Counted from the stretch's first letter, positions 25,182-34,134 are shown. The stretch: DNA of 64,000 bases from Micromonospora profundi (GCF_011927785.1 NZ_JAATJK010000001.1:930001-994000), one strand, 5' to 3'. Notes: generated by a model from the letters alone, not told the origin. Made by a program: numbers and translations.

Positions 25182-26996
25182 TCAGCCCCGATAGATATCG
25201 GCGATCTCAGCCGCGTACGTCTTGTGCACGACCTGTCGCTTGACCTTCATCGACGGGGTCATCTCACCGGTGGTCTCGGTGAAGTCCTGGGGCAGGATCC
25301 GGAAGACCTTGATCGCCTCGGCCTTGGAGACGGACTGGTTGGCGGTGTCGATCGCCGACTGGATCTCCGCCCGCAGACCCTCGTGCTCGCGCAGTTGCTC
25401 GACGGGGGTGTCGGCGGGCAGCCCGGCGTTCTCCAGGAACGTCGGCAACGCCTCCTCGTCGATGGTGACGAGCGCCGCGATGAACGGCTGGCGGTCGCCG
25501 ACGACGACACACTGGCTGACCAGCGGGTGCGACCGGACCAGGTCCTCCAGCACGGCCGGGGCGACGTTCTTGCCCGCGGCGGTGACGATCAGCTCCTTCT
25601 TGCGGCCGGTGATGGTGAGGTAGCCGTCGTCGTCGAGCTGGCCCAGGTCGCCAGTGCGGAACCAGCCGTCGGCGGTGAGGGCCTCGGCGGTCGCCACCTC
25701 GTTGTGCCAGTAGCCCTGGAAGACCAGGTCACCGGCGATCAGGATCTCGCCGTCGTCCTCGATGCGCACTGTCACGCCGGGCAGCGGCCGACCGACAGTG
25801 CCGATCCGGGTGCCGGTGGGCAGGTTCGCGGCGGCGGCGGGCGAGGTCTCGGTCAGCCCGTAGCCCTCAAGGATCGGCACGCCGATGCCGCGGAAGAAGT
25901 GGCCGAGCCGGGCACCGAGCGGGGCGCCGCCGGAGATGGCGTCGCGACACCGGCCGCCGAGCGCCGCGCGCAGCTTGCGGTAGACAAGCCTGTCGAAGAC
26001 CGCGTGCTGGGCCCGCAGCGTCAGGCTCGGCCCGCGCGGTGTCTCCAACGCCTCGCTGTACGCGATGGCGACCTGCTCGGCGCGGGCGAAGATGCCGCCC
26101 TTGCCGTTGGCCTCGGCCTTCTGCTTGGCCCCGTTGTAGACCTTCTCGAACACCCGGGGTACGGAGAGCACGAAGGTCGGCCGGAAGTCCTGCAACTCGG
26201 CGATCAGGTTCTTGGTGTCGGAGCAGTGCGCCATCGTGGCCCGGGCCTGCACCACGCCGATCTGGATGAGCCGGGCGAAGGCGTGCGCCAGCGGCAGGAA
26301 GAGCAGGGTGGCCGCGCCGGCGTTGAACAGGTTCGGCAGTACCGGGACCGCGTTGGCGATGTCGGCGTACATGTTGCGGTGGGTCAGCATGCAGCCCTTG
26401 GGCCGGCCGGTGGTGCCACTGGTGTAGATGATGGTGGCCAGGTCGCTGGCGCGGGTCGCCTTGCGGCGCTGCTCCACCTCGACCAACTCGACGGCGGCGC
26501 CGGTGGTGACCAGCTCGTCGACGGCGCCCTGCTCGATCTGCCAGACGTGGTTCAGCTCCGGCACCCGCTCGCGGATTCCGTCGACGAGGGCGGCGTGCGC
26601 GGGGGTCTCCACCACGACGGCGACCGCGCCGGAGTCGGCGAGGATCCACGCGGCCTGCTCGGGGCTTGACGTCTCGTAGATCGGCACGGTGACCGCGCCG
26701 GCCGCCCAGATGGCGTAGTCCAGCAGCGTCCACTCGTAGCGGGTGCGGCTCATCAGCGCGACGCGGTCGCCCTGCTGGACGCCGGCTGCGATCAGCCCTC
26801 GGGCCACCGCCGCGACCTCGTCGCGGAACTGGAGGCAGGTGATCTCCGCCCAGGTGGTGACGGTGCCGTCGGCCGACCGGGTGGCGCGGGCGAACTGGAC
26901 GGTGTCCGGTGCGACCTCGGCGTTGTCCCACACCGGATCGGTGAGGTTGGCCGCCTCGCCGACGGTGACGATCGGCGGAACAGAGAACTCGCGCAC
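25182..26996 (-). CDS. Long-chain fatty-acid-CoA ligase (FadD15-like)
   Basis: An ANL-superfamily AMP-forming ligase of 604 residues that activates fatty acids as acyl-CoA. It has the AMP-binding P-loop ATIIYTSGTTGRPKGCMLTH, the downstream EGYGLTETSPAAAANL, the ribose-binding GWFRTGDLGQLDDDGYLTI and TGRKKELIVTAAGKNV. The C-terminal half ends TPSMKVKRQVVHKTYAAEI with the catalytic-Lys region. I place the start at the GTG at 26996 because GAAGGA lies 6 nt before it. It is divergent from the SRPBCC gene, as fadD15 (Rv2187) is near Rv2185c in mycobacteria. Confidence 0.92.
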   Translation of the reverse strand: MREFSVPPIVTVGEAANLTDPVWDNAEVAPDTVQFARATRSADGTVTTWAEITCLQFRDEVAAVARGLIAAGVQQGDRVALMSRTRYEWTLLDYAIWAAGAVTVPIYETSSPEQAAWILADSGAVAVVVETPAHAALVDGIRERVPELNHVWQIEQGAVDELVTTGAAVELVEVEQRRKATRASDLATIIYTSGTTGRPKGCMLTHRNMYADIANAVPVLPNLFNAGAATLLFLPLAHAFARLIQIGVVQARATMAHCSDTKNLIAELQDFRPTFVLSVPRVFEKVYNGAKQKAEANGKGGIFARAEQVAIAYSEALETPRGPSLTLRAQHAVFDRLVYRKLRAALGGRCRDAISGGAPLGARLGHFFRGIGVPILEGYGLTETSPAAAANLPTGTRIGTVGRPLPGVTVRIEDDGEILIAGDLVFQGYWHNEVATAEALTADGWFRTGDLGQLDDDGYLTITGRKKELIVTAAGKNVAPAVLEDLVRSHPLVSQCVVVGDRQPFIAALVTIDEEALPTFLENAGLPADTPVEQLREHEGLRAEIQSAIDTANQSVSKAEAIKVFRILPQDFTETTGEMTPSMKVKRQVVHKTYAAEIADIYRG

Positions 26997-27172
26997 CTGC
27001 ACTCCTTCGTGCTCGCACTGGCCGGGCGGGCCGCCGCGCGAGGGCGGTGGCCTGCTCGAAACCTACCCGGCGGGTGGTACGGGTGGCACACGCAGGATGC
27101 CTGTCCGGCCTCGTGGGAGCCGGTTCGGCGTGTGGCGGGGGCGGCGCGGCGCGGGGGGAGGCGCCCTCCGGG

Positions 27173-27178
27173 TAGCCT
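27173..27178 (+). promoter_or_regulatory. -10 box of leaderless SRPBCC-gene promoter
   Basis: TAGCCT, 6 nt before the ATG at 27185; no ribosome-binding site. Confidence 0.5.
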
Positions 27179-27184
27179 TCGCGC

Positions 27185-27640
27185 ATGGCGGACTCCTCCA
27201 CCCAGTCGATCATCATCGGCGCGTCACCGGACCGGGTGGCGGCGGTCATCTGTGACTTCTCGCGGTACCCGGAGTGGACCGAGGCGGTGCGCCGCGCCGA
27301 GGTGATCGAGGAGTACGAGGACGGCTACGCCAGCCAGGTGCGTTTCACCATCGACGCCGGGGTGATGGCCGACGAGTACGTGCTCGCCTACGAGTACGCC
27401 GAGGACGTGTCGCGCGTCGAGTGGCATCTCGTCGCCCCCTCGAAGATGCAGAAGAGCCAGCGCGGCTCGTACGACCTGGCGGCCAACCCGGACGGCAGCA
27501 CCACGGTGACCTACACGCTTGAGGTCGAGTTGTCCGTGGGAATGCTCGGCATGTTCCGGCGCAAGGCCGAAAAGATGATCATGGACACCGCGTTGAAGCA
27601 GCTCAAGCGCCGGGTAGAAGCACCCGGTACAGCGCAGTGA
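27185..27640 (+). CDS. SRPBCC (polyketide cyclase/START-like) family protein
   Basis: A 151-residue single-domain protein of the SRPBCC hydrophobic-pocket fold: SIIIGASPDRVAAVICDFSRYPEWTEAV at the N-terminus and the long C-terminal helix ending MIMDTALKQLKRRVE. It is homologous to Rv2185c by context and type. Such proteins bind lipids or other hydrophobic ligands; the ligand is unknown. The promoter appears leaderless. It is followed after 1 nt by a second gene, forming a probable two-gene operon. Confidence 0.85.
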   Translation: MADSSTQSIIIGASPDRVAAVICDFSRYPEWTEAVRRAEVIEEYEDGYASQVRFTIDAGVMADEYVLAYEYAEDVSRVEWHLVAPSKMQKSQRGSYDLAANPDGSTTVTYTLEVELSVGMLGMFRRKAEKMIMDTALKQLKRRVEAPGTAQ

Positions 27641-27641
27641 C

Positions 27642-28385
27642 GTGTCCGGCAGCACGGTAGGGGAGCCGACGGTGGGCGGAACGGATCCGGGTTCGGCCCG
27701 GGAAGAGGCGGAACGACTGGTTGCCACAGTGCTCGCGGGGGCCCGGCTGGCCTCCGGTCAGGCGGCGGGCGGCGCGTTCGGCTCGCTGGGCGGGATGCTG
27801 TCCGGTGTCCTCGGTCACAGTGCCCCGCCCGGTGGCGGCGGCAGCGGTTCCGGTGCCGGCGGCGGTTTCGCCACCGGCTCGGCGGAATGCTGCGTCTGCC
27901 CGGTCTGTCGTGGCATCGCCGCTTTACGCGATCCGAGTCCGGAATTCGCCGAGCGCCTCGCGACCGGAGCCGGCGACCTCGCGGCCGGTGTCGCCAGCCT
28001 GCTCCGCGCGTTCGCCCCGGTCGACCAGCCTGCGGCCGACCCGTCGGGGTCGTCGGCACCGACCTCGCCGGCACCTGGGCAGACGACAGGCCCGAGCGGC
28101 GACGACCCGGCACCGCAGCCCCACCCGACCGACCGGTCCGGCTCAACCGATGACGATCACGTGTGGCGCGATGCCACCCGCAGCGGGCATGATTCTCAGC
28201 CGGCGCCGGAGCGGGATGTCTGGTCGGTCGCCACCCGGACGGCGGGCCCACCCGCCCCGGCCACCGCAGTACCCGTCGACGAGGCCGGGTCGGTGGCCGC
28301 ACCGGCACCGACCAGCCGGCCCGTGGTGCCCGCTTCGCGGGTGCCCGACGACACCGGTGCGGACGCACCGGGCGACGTCGCCTGA
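27642..28385 (+). CDS. Disordered Pro/Gly-rich protein with a CxxC motif
   Basis: A 247-residue protein I do not recognise. The N-terminal helix (SAREEAERLVATVLAGARLA) is followed by a Gly-rich stretch and a Cys cluster ECCVCPVCRGIAALRD (possible zinc knuckle). A second helix (FAERLATGAGDLAAGVASLL) and a long Pro/Ser/Asp-rich tail follow. The GTG at 27642 is 1 nt after the SRPBCC stop with no ribosome-binding site, so translation is probably coupled. The middle part resembles small DUF5304-like actinobacterial proteins in this position, but I am not certain. Confidence 0.6.
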   Translation: MSGSTVGEPTVGGTDPGSAREEAERLVATVLAGARLASGQAAGGAFGSLGGMLSGVLGHSAPPGGGGSGSGAGGGFATGSAECCVCPVCRGIAALRDPSPEFAERLATGAGDLAAGVASLLRAFAPVDQPAADPSGSSAPTSPAPGQTTGPSGDDPAPQPHPTDRSGSTDDDHVWRDATRSGHDSQPAPERDVWSVATRTAGPPAPATAVPVDEAGSVAAPAPTSRPVVPASRVPDDTGADAPGDVA

Positions 28386-28456
28386 GCGCGGGACATCCTG
28401 ACCCGGACCGGCGTGCCGTCGGCGCGTGGGCCGGACAGCAGAGGGGAGCGGCAGCG

Positions 28457-29404
28457 GTGACGCTGACCATCGGAGTCGACGTCGGTGGCACGAAGGTGGC
28501 CGGCGGTGTCGTGGACGACACCGGCAAGGTCCTCGTGCAGGCCCGACGGGACACTCCCGCCGATGACGTCGGCAAGACCCGCGACGTCATCATCGAGCTG
28601 GTCAGCGAGCTGGCTGCCGGGCGCGTCATCGAGGGCGTCGGCATCGGTGCGGCCGGCTGGATCGACGCTCACCGCTCCACTGTCCTCTTCGCCCCCAACC
28701 TGGCCTGGCGCGACGAGCCGCTGCGCGAGTACGTCAGCAGCGCGGTCGGGGTGCCGGTGATCGTCGAGAACGACGCGAACGTGGCCGCCTGGGCCGAGTT
28801 CCGCTACGGCGCAGCCCGGGCCGCCGACGACTCCATGGTCATGTTCACGATCGGCACCGGCGTCGGCGGTGGCATCGTGCTCGGCGGTGACCTGGTCCGC
28901 GGCGCGCACGGCATCGCCGCGGAGCTGGGCCACATGCTTGCCGTGCCGGACGGTCACCAGTGCGGCTGCGGGCGGCTTGGCTGCATCGAGCAGTACGCCA
29001 GCGGCAGCGCCCTGGTCCGCTTCGCCCGCGCCGGCGCCCGACAGGAGCCGCAACGTGCCGCGGCGCTGCTGGACCTGGCCGGTGGCGAGGCCGAGGCGAT
29101 CACCGGCCCGATGGTGACCGCCGCCGCGCAGGGCGGCGACATGGTCTCCGCCGAGGCGTTCGCGCAGATCGGCCGCTGGCTGGGCACCAGCCTCGCCGAC
29201 ATGGCGCAGATCCTCGACCCGCAGGCCCTTGTCGTCGGCGGTGGCGTGATCGACGCCGGTGACCTGCTGCTCGGCCCGACCCGCCGCTCCTACGTCGAAT
29301 CGCTCGCCCAGCGGGGCCGCCTGCCGGTGGCCGAGGTGCTCCCCGCCGAGCTGGGCAACAGCGCAGGGGTGATCGGCGCGGCCGACCTGGCCCGGCGGAT
29401 CTGA
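28457..29404 (+). CDS. glkA: ROK-family glucokinase
   Basis: A 315-residue cytosolic sugar kinase phosphorylating glucose at O6, the entry step of glycolysis. It begins with the ATP motif GVDVGGTKVAGGVVDD, has VIVENDANVAAWAEF (substrate-binding and catalytic Asp), TIGTGVGGGIVL, the ROK signature with HMLAVPDGHQCGCGRLGCIEQ (His plus three Cys zinc site) and no HTH. In S. coelicolor the orthologue GlkA also mediates carbon catabolite repression. The GTG start has GGGGAG upstream. Glucokinase together with phosphofructokinase and otsA puts several hexose-phosphate enzymes in this window. Confidence 0.93.
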   Translation: MTLTIGVDVGGTKVAGGVVDDTGKVLVQARRDTPADDVGKTRDVIIELVSELAAGRVIEGVGIGAAGWIDAHRSTVLFAPNLAWRDEPLREYVSSAVGVPVIVENDANVAAWAEFRYGAARAADDSMVMFTIGTGVGGGIVLGGDLVRGAHGIAAELGHMLAVPDGHQCGCGRLGCIEQYASGSALVRFARAGARQEPQRAAALLDLAGGEAEAITGPMVTAAAQGGDMVSAEAFAQIGRWLGTSLADMAQILDPQALVVGGGVIDAGDLLLGPTRRSYVESLAQRGRLPVAEVLPAELGNSAGVIGAADLARRI

Positions 29405-29414
29405 GACGGTCGGG

Positions 29415-30119
29415 ATGGACGAGGTCTCGGGCGTACCACTGCGTGTGGTGTCGTACAACATCCACAGCCAGCGCGACGACACCGCCGCGTTGGCGGCGGT
29501 GGTCCGGGCCGCGCGCCCGGACGTGGTGATCGTGCAGGAAGGGCCGCGCCGGTTCCGGTGGCGGGAGAAGTCCGCCGCCCTCGCCGAGTCGTTCGGGCTG
29601 GTGGTGGCCTCCGGTGGGCTGCCCGCGCTGGGCAACCTGCTGCTGACCAGCCTGCGCGTGCAGGTGACAGGCACCAGGTGCCAGCGCTTCCCGCTGACCC
29701 CGGGCCGGCACCTGCGCGGCGCCGCGTACGCCGAATGCCGGGTCGGCGGCGCCCGGTTCAGCCTGGTCGGCTCGCACCTGTCCACCGATCCTGCCGAACG
29801 TCCCGGGCAGGCCGCCGAGCTCAAGCGCGGCCTGGCGGCGGCGGGCGGCCCGGTGGTGGTCGGTGCCGACCTGAACGAGGGGCCGGACGGGCCGGCCTGG
29901 GCCACTGTGGCCGACGGGCTCACCGACGCCGCCGTGGCGGCCGACCGGGCGGACCGGCTCACCTACTCGTGCGCGGACCCGCGTCGGCGCATCGACGCGC
30001 TCTTCGTCGACCCGCGGGTCACAGTGGTCGACTACGACGTGGTGGACACTCCGCAGACCCGGCGGGCCAGCGATCATTTTCCGGTCCTGGTCGACCTGCT
30101 GCTGCCCAGCTCCGGCTGA
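29415..30119 (+). CDS. Endonuclease/exonuclease/phosphatase-family hydrolase
   Basis: A 234-residue metal-dependent hydrolase of the EEP superfamily. Signature parts: VVSYNIHSQ at the N-terminus, PDVVIVQEGPRRFRW (metal-binding Glu), SLVGSHLSTD, VVVGADLNEGPDGPAW and the C-terminal RASDHFPVLVDL (catalytic Asp-His). Members cleave DNA, phosphoinositides or sphingolipids; the substrate is not predictable here. It starts 10 nt after the glucokinase stop, so it probably shares that transcript. Confidence 0.85.
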   Translation: MDEVSGVPLRVVSYNIHSQRDDTAALAAVVRAARPDVVIVQEGPRRFRWREKSAALAESFGLVVASGGLPALGNLLLTSLRVQVTGTRCQRFPLTPGRHLRGAAYAECRVGGARFSLVGSHLSTDPAERPGQAAELKRGLAAAGGPVVVGADLNEGPDGPAWATVADGLTDAAVAADRADRLTYSCADPRRRIDALFVDPRVTVVDYDVVDTPQTRRASDHFPVLVDLLLPSSG

Positions 30120-30232
30120 CCCGCCGCCCGCCCGCCCGCCGATCGATCCGCGTCGGGACTGGACATCCGGCGCTGATGTGGAGAGGATTTCGCGGCGAAC
30201 GGCACCCGTGCCGCACAAAAGGAGATGTCCCG

Positions 30233-31639
30233 GTGTCCACCTCCACCGACCACGGCCGGCCCGACCCGGAGGGGACGCCGTCGGCGCAGAGCCGCGACGT
30301 CCGCCCCCTGTCCGATCGGAGCGACACGGTCTGCGTCATCGGGGCCGGGGCCAGCGGCCTGACGGCCATCAAGAACCTGCGCGAGCACGGCTTCGGGGTG
30401 GACTGCTACGAACGGGAGACCGGAGTCGGCGGCGCCTGGAACTGGCGCCACGATCGCAGCCCGGTGTACGCGAGCACCCACCTGATCTCGTCGAAGCCGT
30501 TCACCCAGTTCCCCGACTTCCCGATGCCGGACTCCTGGCCGGACTACCCGCACCACAGCCAGCTGCTCTCGTACTTCGAGCGCTACGCCGACCATTTCGA
30601 CCTGCGGTCGCACATCTGGTTCGGCACCGAGGTGGTCCGTGTGGAGCCCGCCGAGGGGGACCGCTGGGACGTGACGACCCGCTCCACCGGCGGGTACGGC
30701 CCGGAGCGCACCTCCCGCTACGCCGCGGTGGTGATCGCCAACGGGCACAACTGGTCGCCGAAGCTGCCCCGCTACGAGGGCCTTGAGCAGTTCCGTGGCG
30801 AGATCATGCACGCCTCGTCCTACAAGGACCCGGCGCAGTTGCGCGGCAAGCGGGTCCTCGTGGTGGGCGCCGGCAACACCGGCTGCGACATCGCCGTGGA
30901 GGCCGCCCAGCAGGCCTCGCGCTGCTGGCACTCCACCCGGCGCGGCTACTGGTACGCCCCGAAGTATGTCCTCGGCCGCCCCGCCGACCAGGTCAACGAC
31001 TCGCTGCTGGCGCTGCGGGTGCCGCTGCGGGTACGCCAGTGGCTCTACCACTGGACGCTGCGGCTGACCGTTGGCGACCTGACCCGCTTCGGCCTGCCCA
31101 AGCCCGACCACCGGGTGTACGAGACGCACCCGATCGCCAACAGCCAGCTCGTCTACTACGTGGGCCATGGCGGGATCGGCCCGGTGCCCGACGTGGCCCG
31201 GTTCCACCCGTACGCGGTGGAGCTGGCCGACGGCCGCGAGATCGACCCCGAGCTCGTCATCTTCGCCACGGGTTACCTGCCGCGTTTCGAGTTCCTCGAC
31301 GCATCGGTGTTCGGTGACAGCGCCGGCACGGGTCGGCCCACGCTGTGGCTCAACGCGTTCACACCGGGGCACCCGACGCTCGCGGTGGCCGGCCTGGTGC
31401 AGCCGGACTCCGGGTTGTTCGCCCTGTCGCACTGGCAGACGGTGCTCTTCGCCCGGCTGTTGCGGGCCCGCCGGGACCGGCCGGAGCGGGCCGCGGCGTT
31501 CGCGCAGCGGGTGCGCGACCGGGCCGGGGAGCGCTACTCCGGGCAGGTCAAGGACAGCAGCCGGCACTGGTTCGAGGTCGGTCACGCCGACTATCTGCGC
31601 GCCGTCCAGCGCGCCCTGCACGACCTGGAGGGCAAGTGA
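30233..31639 (+). CDS. Flavin-containing monooxygenase
   Basis: A 468-residue FAD/NADPH enzyme of the FMO/Baeyer-Villiger group. It has the FAD-binding CVIGAGASGLTAIKNL (about residues 34-49), the FMO fingerprint FRGEIMHASSYKD, the NADPH-binding VLVVGAGNTGCDIAVEA and the FATGYLPRF motif. It probably oxygenates a soft nucleophile or ketone; the substrate is unknown. AAGGAG sits 8 nt before the GTG at 30233. The stop overlaps a 19-codon bridging ORF that leads straight to the alpha/beta-hydrolase gene, so the two products may act on the same compound. Confidence 0.9.
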   Translation: MSTSTDHGRPDPEGTPSAQSRDVRPLSDRSDTVCVIGAGASGLTAIKNLREHGFGVDCYERETGVGGAWNWRHDRSPVYASTHLISSKPFTQFPDFPMPDSWPDYPHHSQLLSYFERYADHFDLRSHIWFGTEVVRVEPAEGDRWDVTTRSTGGYGPERTSRYAAVVIANGHNWSPKLPRYEGLEQFRGEIMHASSYKDPAQLRGKRVLVVGAGNTGCDIAVEAAQQASRCWHSTRRGYWYAPKYVLGRPADQVNDSLLALRVPLRVRQWLYHWTLRLTVGDLTRFGLPKPDHRVYETHPIANSQLVYYVGHGGIGPVPDVARFHPYAVELADGREIDPELVIFATGYLPRFEFLDASVFGDSAGTGRPTLWLNAFTPGHPTLAVAGLVQPDSGLFALSHWQTVLFARLLRARRDRPERAAAFAQRVRDRAGERYSGQVKDSSRHWFEVGHADYLRAVQRALHDLEGK

Positions 31640-31695
31640 GCGCGAGGAGTGAGCTTGCGAGCCCCGCAGTCGCGAACGAAAGGCTGGTCTGGTGA
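31636..31695 (+). CDS. Bridging leader ORF, ARSE-type repeat (copy 1)
   Basis: 19 codons (starts MSARSELASPAVANERL). Its GTG overlaps the stop of the monooxygenase gene, and its TGA overlaps the GTG of the alpha/beta-hydrolase gene. Bases GCGAGGAGTGAGC and TTGCGAGCCCCGCAGTCG recur at 57545-57582 between aroG and the threonine aldolase gene, so this is a dispersed repeat. Production of the peptide is unproven. Confidence 0.5.
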   Translation: MSARSELASPAVANERLVW

Positions 31696-32513
31696 CCGCG
31701 ACGAGTGAGCTGCGGATCATGCGGGGCCGGGAGTGGTCCCGCCCGGTCCGGCCGGCGCGGCGTGAGGTGGTAAGCGCCGTTCCCGAGTTGGAGCAGGGGC
31801 GGCCTCCGCTGCTGTTCGTTCCGGGGTTCGGTCACGGCGCGTGGGCGTTCGCCGAGCACTGGCTGGGCCACTCCGCGTCGCGGGGCTTCCCGGCGTACGC
31901 GATGAGCCTTCGGGGGCACGGCGGCAGTGAGCCGGCGCCGGAGGCGACGCTGCGCGCGTACACCCATGATGTGGCCCAGGTGGCGGCGGGCCTGCCGCGG
32001 CAGGCGGTGCTTGTGGGGCACGGTGCCGGGGCGCTCGTGGTGGCGCACGCGCTGGCCCGCTACCCGGCGCGCGGCGCGGTGCTGGTGGCGCCGGTCTTCG
32101 GTGGGTGGAAGGTGTTCGGGGCGGCGTTGCGCCGCAACCCGGCCGGCACGTTGCCGGCGGTGTTCGGGGGGCCGCTGCGGCTCAGCCGTGGGCAGTTGTT
32201 CAGCCGTGAGTTGCCCGACGAGGAGGCCCGGCGGTACGTCGGCCGGCTCGGTCGGGCGGGCCGGCGGGCGCAGTGGTCGCTGCTGGGTGAGCCGGCGGCG
32301 GAACCGGCCGTGGGCTCGCCGCCGGTGCTGGTGCTGGGCAGCCCGGACGACCGGGTGGTGCCGGCGTCGACGTTGACGCGGGTGGCCCGCCGGTACGGCT
32401 CGGCGCCGCTGCTGTTCCCCGGGATGGGGCACGACATGATGCTCGACGTGCGGTGGGCCGAGCCGATCGACGCGATCCTTGACTGGCTGGAGAAGGAGCC
32501 GGTGGCGCGCTGA
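31692..32513 (+). CDS. Alpha/beta-hydrolase-fold protein without the usual nucleophile
   Basis: A 273-residue alpha/beta-hydrolase fold protein. The oxyanion region LLFVPGFGHGAWAFAEHW, the acid GSPDDRVVP (D220) and the His GMGHDMM (H247) are in place. The nucleophile elbow reads GHGAG (109-113), with Gly where Ser, Cys or Asp should be, so ordinary esterase chemistry is not expected. It may be a cofactor-independent lyase/oxygenase-like member, a binding protein or a dead copy. The GTG start overlaps the upstream bridging ORF. An alternative in-frame ATG ten codons in would remove the repeat-like N-terminus. Confidence 0.8.
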   Translation: MTATSELRIMRGREWSRPVRPARREVVSAVPELEQGRPPLLFVPGFGHGAWAFAEHWLGHSASRGFPAYAMSLRGHGGSEPAPEATLRAYTHDVAQVAAGLPRQAVLVGHGAGALVVAHALARYPARGAVLVAPVFGGWKVFGAALRRNPAGTLPAVFGGPLRLSRGQLFSRELPDEEARRYVGRLGRAGRRAQWSLLGEPAAEPAVGSPPVLVLGSPDDRVVPASTLTRVARRYGSAPLLFPGMGHDMMLDVRWAEPIDAILDWLEKEPVAR

Positions 32514-32532
32514 GCGACCGGCGGCCGCTGCG

Positions 32533-34026
32533 TCAGCCGGTGGCGCGTTCGGTGGTGCGGTCGGCGGGTCGTGGCACCCGGATGGTGTCGTCGGGGGTGT
32601 CGTCGGTCCTGGTCAGGCGGCTGACCAGGGCACCGCTTTCGTCGAGGGCGCTGAGGTAGGAGCGTGCCCAGGCCCGGATGTCGTGCTGGTGCAGGTGGGC
32701 GCGCATGGCCCGCATCCGCTCGGTGGTGTCGGCCGGGCTGGTCCGCAGCGCAGTGCAGATCGCCTGCTTGAGCCCTTCCAGGTCGTGCGGGTTGACCAGG
32801 TACGCCTGGGACAGCTCGGCGGCGGTGCCGGCGAACTCGCTGAGCAGCAGCGCACCCGTGTCGTCCACCCGGGCGGCCACGTACTCCTTGGCGACCAGGT
32901 TCATCCCGTCGCGCAGCGGGGTCACCGCCATCACGTCGGCGACCCGGTAGAGCGCTGCCAACTCGGCCCTGTCGAAGGGCTGGGTGAGGTAGTGGATGGC
33001 CGGCTCGCCGACGCGGCCGTATTCGCCGTTGATCCGGCCCACCTCACGCTCGATCCGCTCGCGCAGGATCTGGTACTGGCCGACGCGTTCCCGGCTCGGC
33101 ATGGCCACCTGGACGAGGACCGTGTCGTGGACCTTGACGTCGCCGCTGGCGAGCAGCTCGCTGTACGCCTTGAGGCGCTGCTCGATGCCCTTTGTGTAGT
33201 CCATCCGGTCCACGCTGAGGATGACCTGCCGGGGGTCGCCGAGGTCCTGGCGGAGTCGGCGGGCGCGGGCGGCCACGTCGGGGCGGGCGGCGAGGGCCTC
33301 CATCTCGGTGGTGTCGATGGAGACGGGGAACGCGCCGATGCGGACCACCCGGTCGTCGATCCCGATCCGACGGTCGGTGGCCGGCAGCTCCAGCACCCTT
33401 GTGACGAGCTGCGCGAAGTTGTGCGCGGCCTGGGCGCGCTGGAAGCCGACCAGATCGGCGCCGAGCATGCCCTGCAGCAGCTCGGCCCGGCGGGGCAGCT
33501 GCATGAACAGCTCCGGTGGCGGGAACGGCACGTGCAGGAAGAACCCGATGCGCAGGTCGGGTCGCAGGGCGCGCAACTGCCCGGGGACCAGTTGCAGGTG
33601 GTAGTCCTGCACCCAGACCACAGCGCCGGGCTCGGCGACCTCGGCGGTGGCCTCGGCGAAGCGCTGGTTGACCCGCTGGTACGCCTCCCACCATCGGCGG
33701 TGGTGCTCGGGCTGCTCGACGGCGTCGTGGTAGAGCGGCCAGAGGGTGGCGTTGGAGAACCCCTCGTAGTGGTCGCGGAGATCCTCGTGGCTGAGGGGGA
33801 CGGTGTGCATCCGGACGCCGTCGACGTCGGGAAGCGTGGGGGCCGGGCCGGTGCCGCCGGCCCACCCGACCCAGGTGGCCGGGGTGTGCCGCAGCAGCGG
33901 GTGCAGCGCGCTCACCAGCCCGCCGGGGCTTCGGCGCCACTCGCAGGCCCCGTCAGGTGCCTGGTTGTCGTCGATGGGGAGGCGGTTGGCCACCACCACG
34001 AGGGAACTCTGTCGCATCTCGGGCAT
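32533..34026 (-). CDS. otsA: Trehalose-6-phosphate synthase
   Basis: A GT20-family retaining glycosyltransferase of 497 residues that joins a nucleotide-activated glucose to glucose-6-phosphate. It opens VVVANRLPIDD and has the G-loop SPGGLVSAL, VWVQDYHLQLVPGQLR, GFFLHVPFPP, ILSVDRMDYTKGIEQRLKAY and the C-terminal RDGMNLVAKEYVAAR with donor-binding ELSQAYLVNPHDLEGL. I place the start at the ATG at 34026; the frame stays open to a TTG at 34059. No otsB phosphatase gene is adjacent. A GTTAC direct repeat lies about 100 nt upstream and may be regulatory. Confidence 0.93.
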   Translation of the reverse strand: MPEMRQSSLVVVANRLPIDDNQAPDGACEWRRSPGGLVSALHPLLRHTPATWVGWAGGTGPAPTLPDVDGVRMHTVPLSHEDLRDHYEGFSNATLWPLYHDAVEQPEHHRRWWEAYQRVNQRFAEATAEVAEPGAVVWVQDYHLQLVPGQLRALRPDLRIGFFLHVPFPPPELFMQLPRRAELLQGMLGADLVGFQRAQAAHNFAQLVTRVLELPATDRRIGIDDRVVRIGAFPVSIDTTEMEALAARPDVAARARRLRQDLGDPRQVILSVDRMDYTKGIEQRLKAYSELLASGDVKVHDTVLVQVAMPSRERVGQYQILRERIEREVGRINGEYGRVGEPAIHYLTQPFDRAELAALYRVADVMAVTPLRDGMNLVAKEYVAARVDDTGALLLSEFAGTAAELSQAYLVNPHDLEGLKQAICTALRTSPADTTERMRAMRAHLHQHDIRAWARSYLSALDESGALVSRLTRTDDTPDDTIRVPRPADRTTERATG

Positions 34027-34118
34027 TCCGATCAGCAGAGGACTGACCGCCACGAGCAAGGAAAAACCGGCCAGTCAGCGGGGGAAGTGACGTACATCGG
34101 TATTCCTACTGACCGTAA

Positions 34119-34134
34119 GTTACACCATTGTTAC
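34119..34134 (-). promoter_or_regulatory. GTTAC direct repeat upstream of otsA
   Basis: GTTAC-N6-GTTAC (an 11-bp period; GTAAC-N6-GTAAC on the otsA strand) in an AT-richer stretch 93-108 nt before the otsA start. The spacing resembles half-sites of OmpR-type regulators such as GlnR, which bind GTnAC-N6 repeats, but a full site is not visible. Confidence 0.3.
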
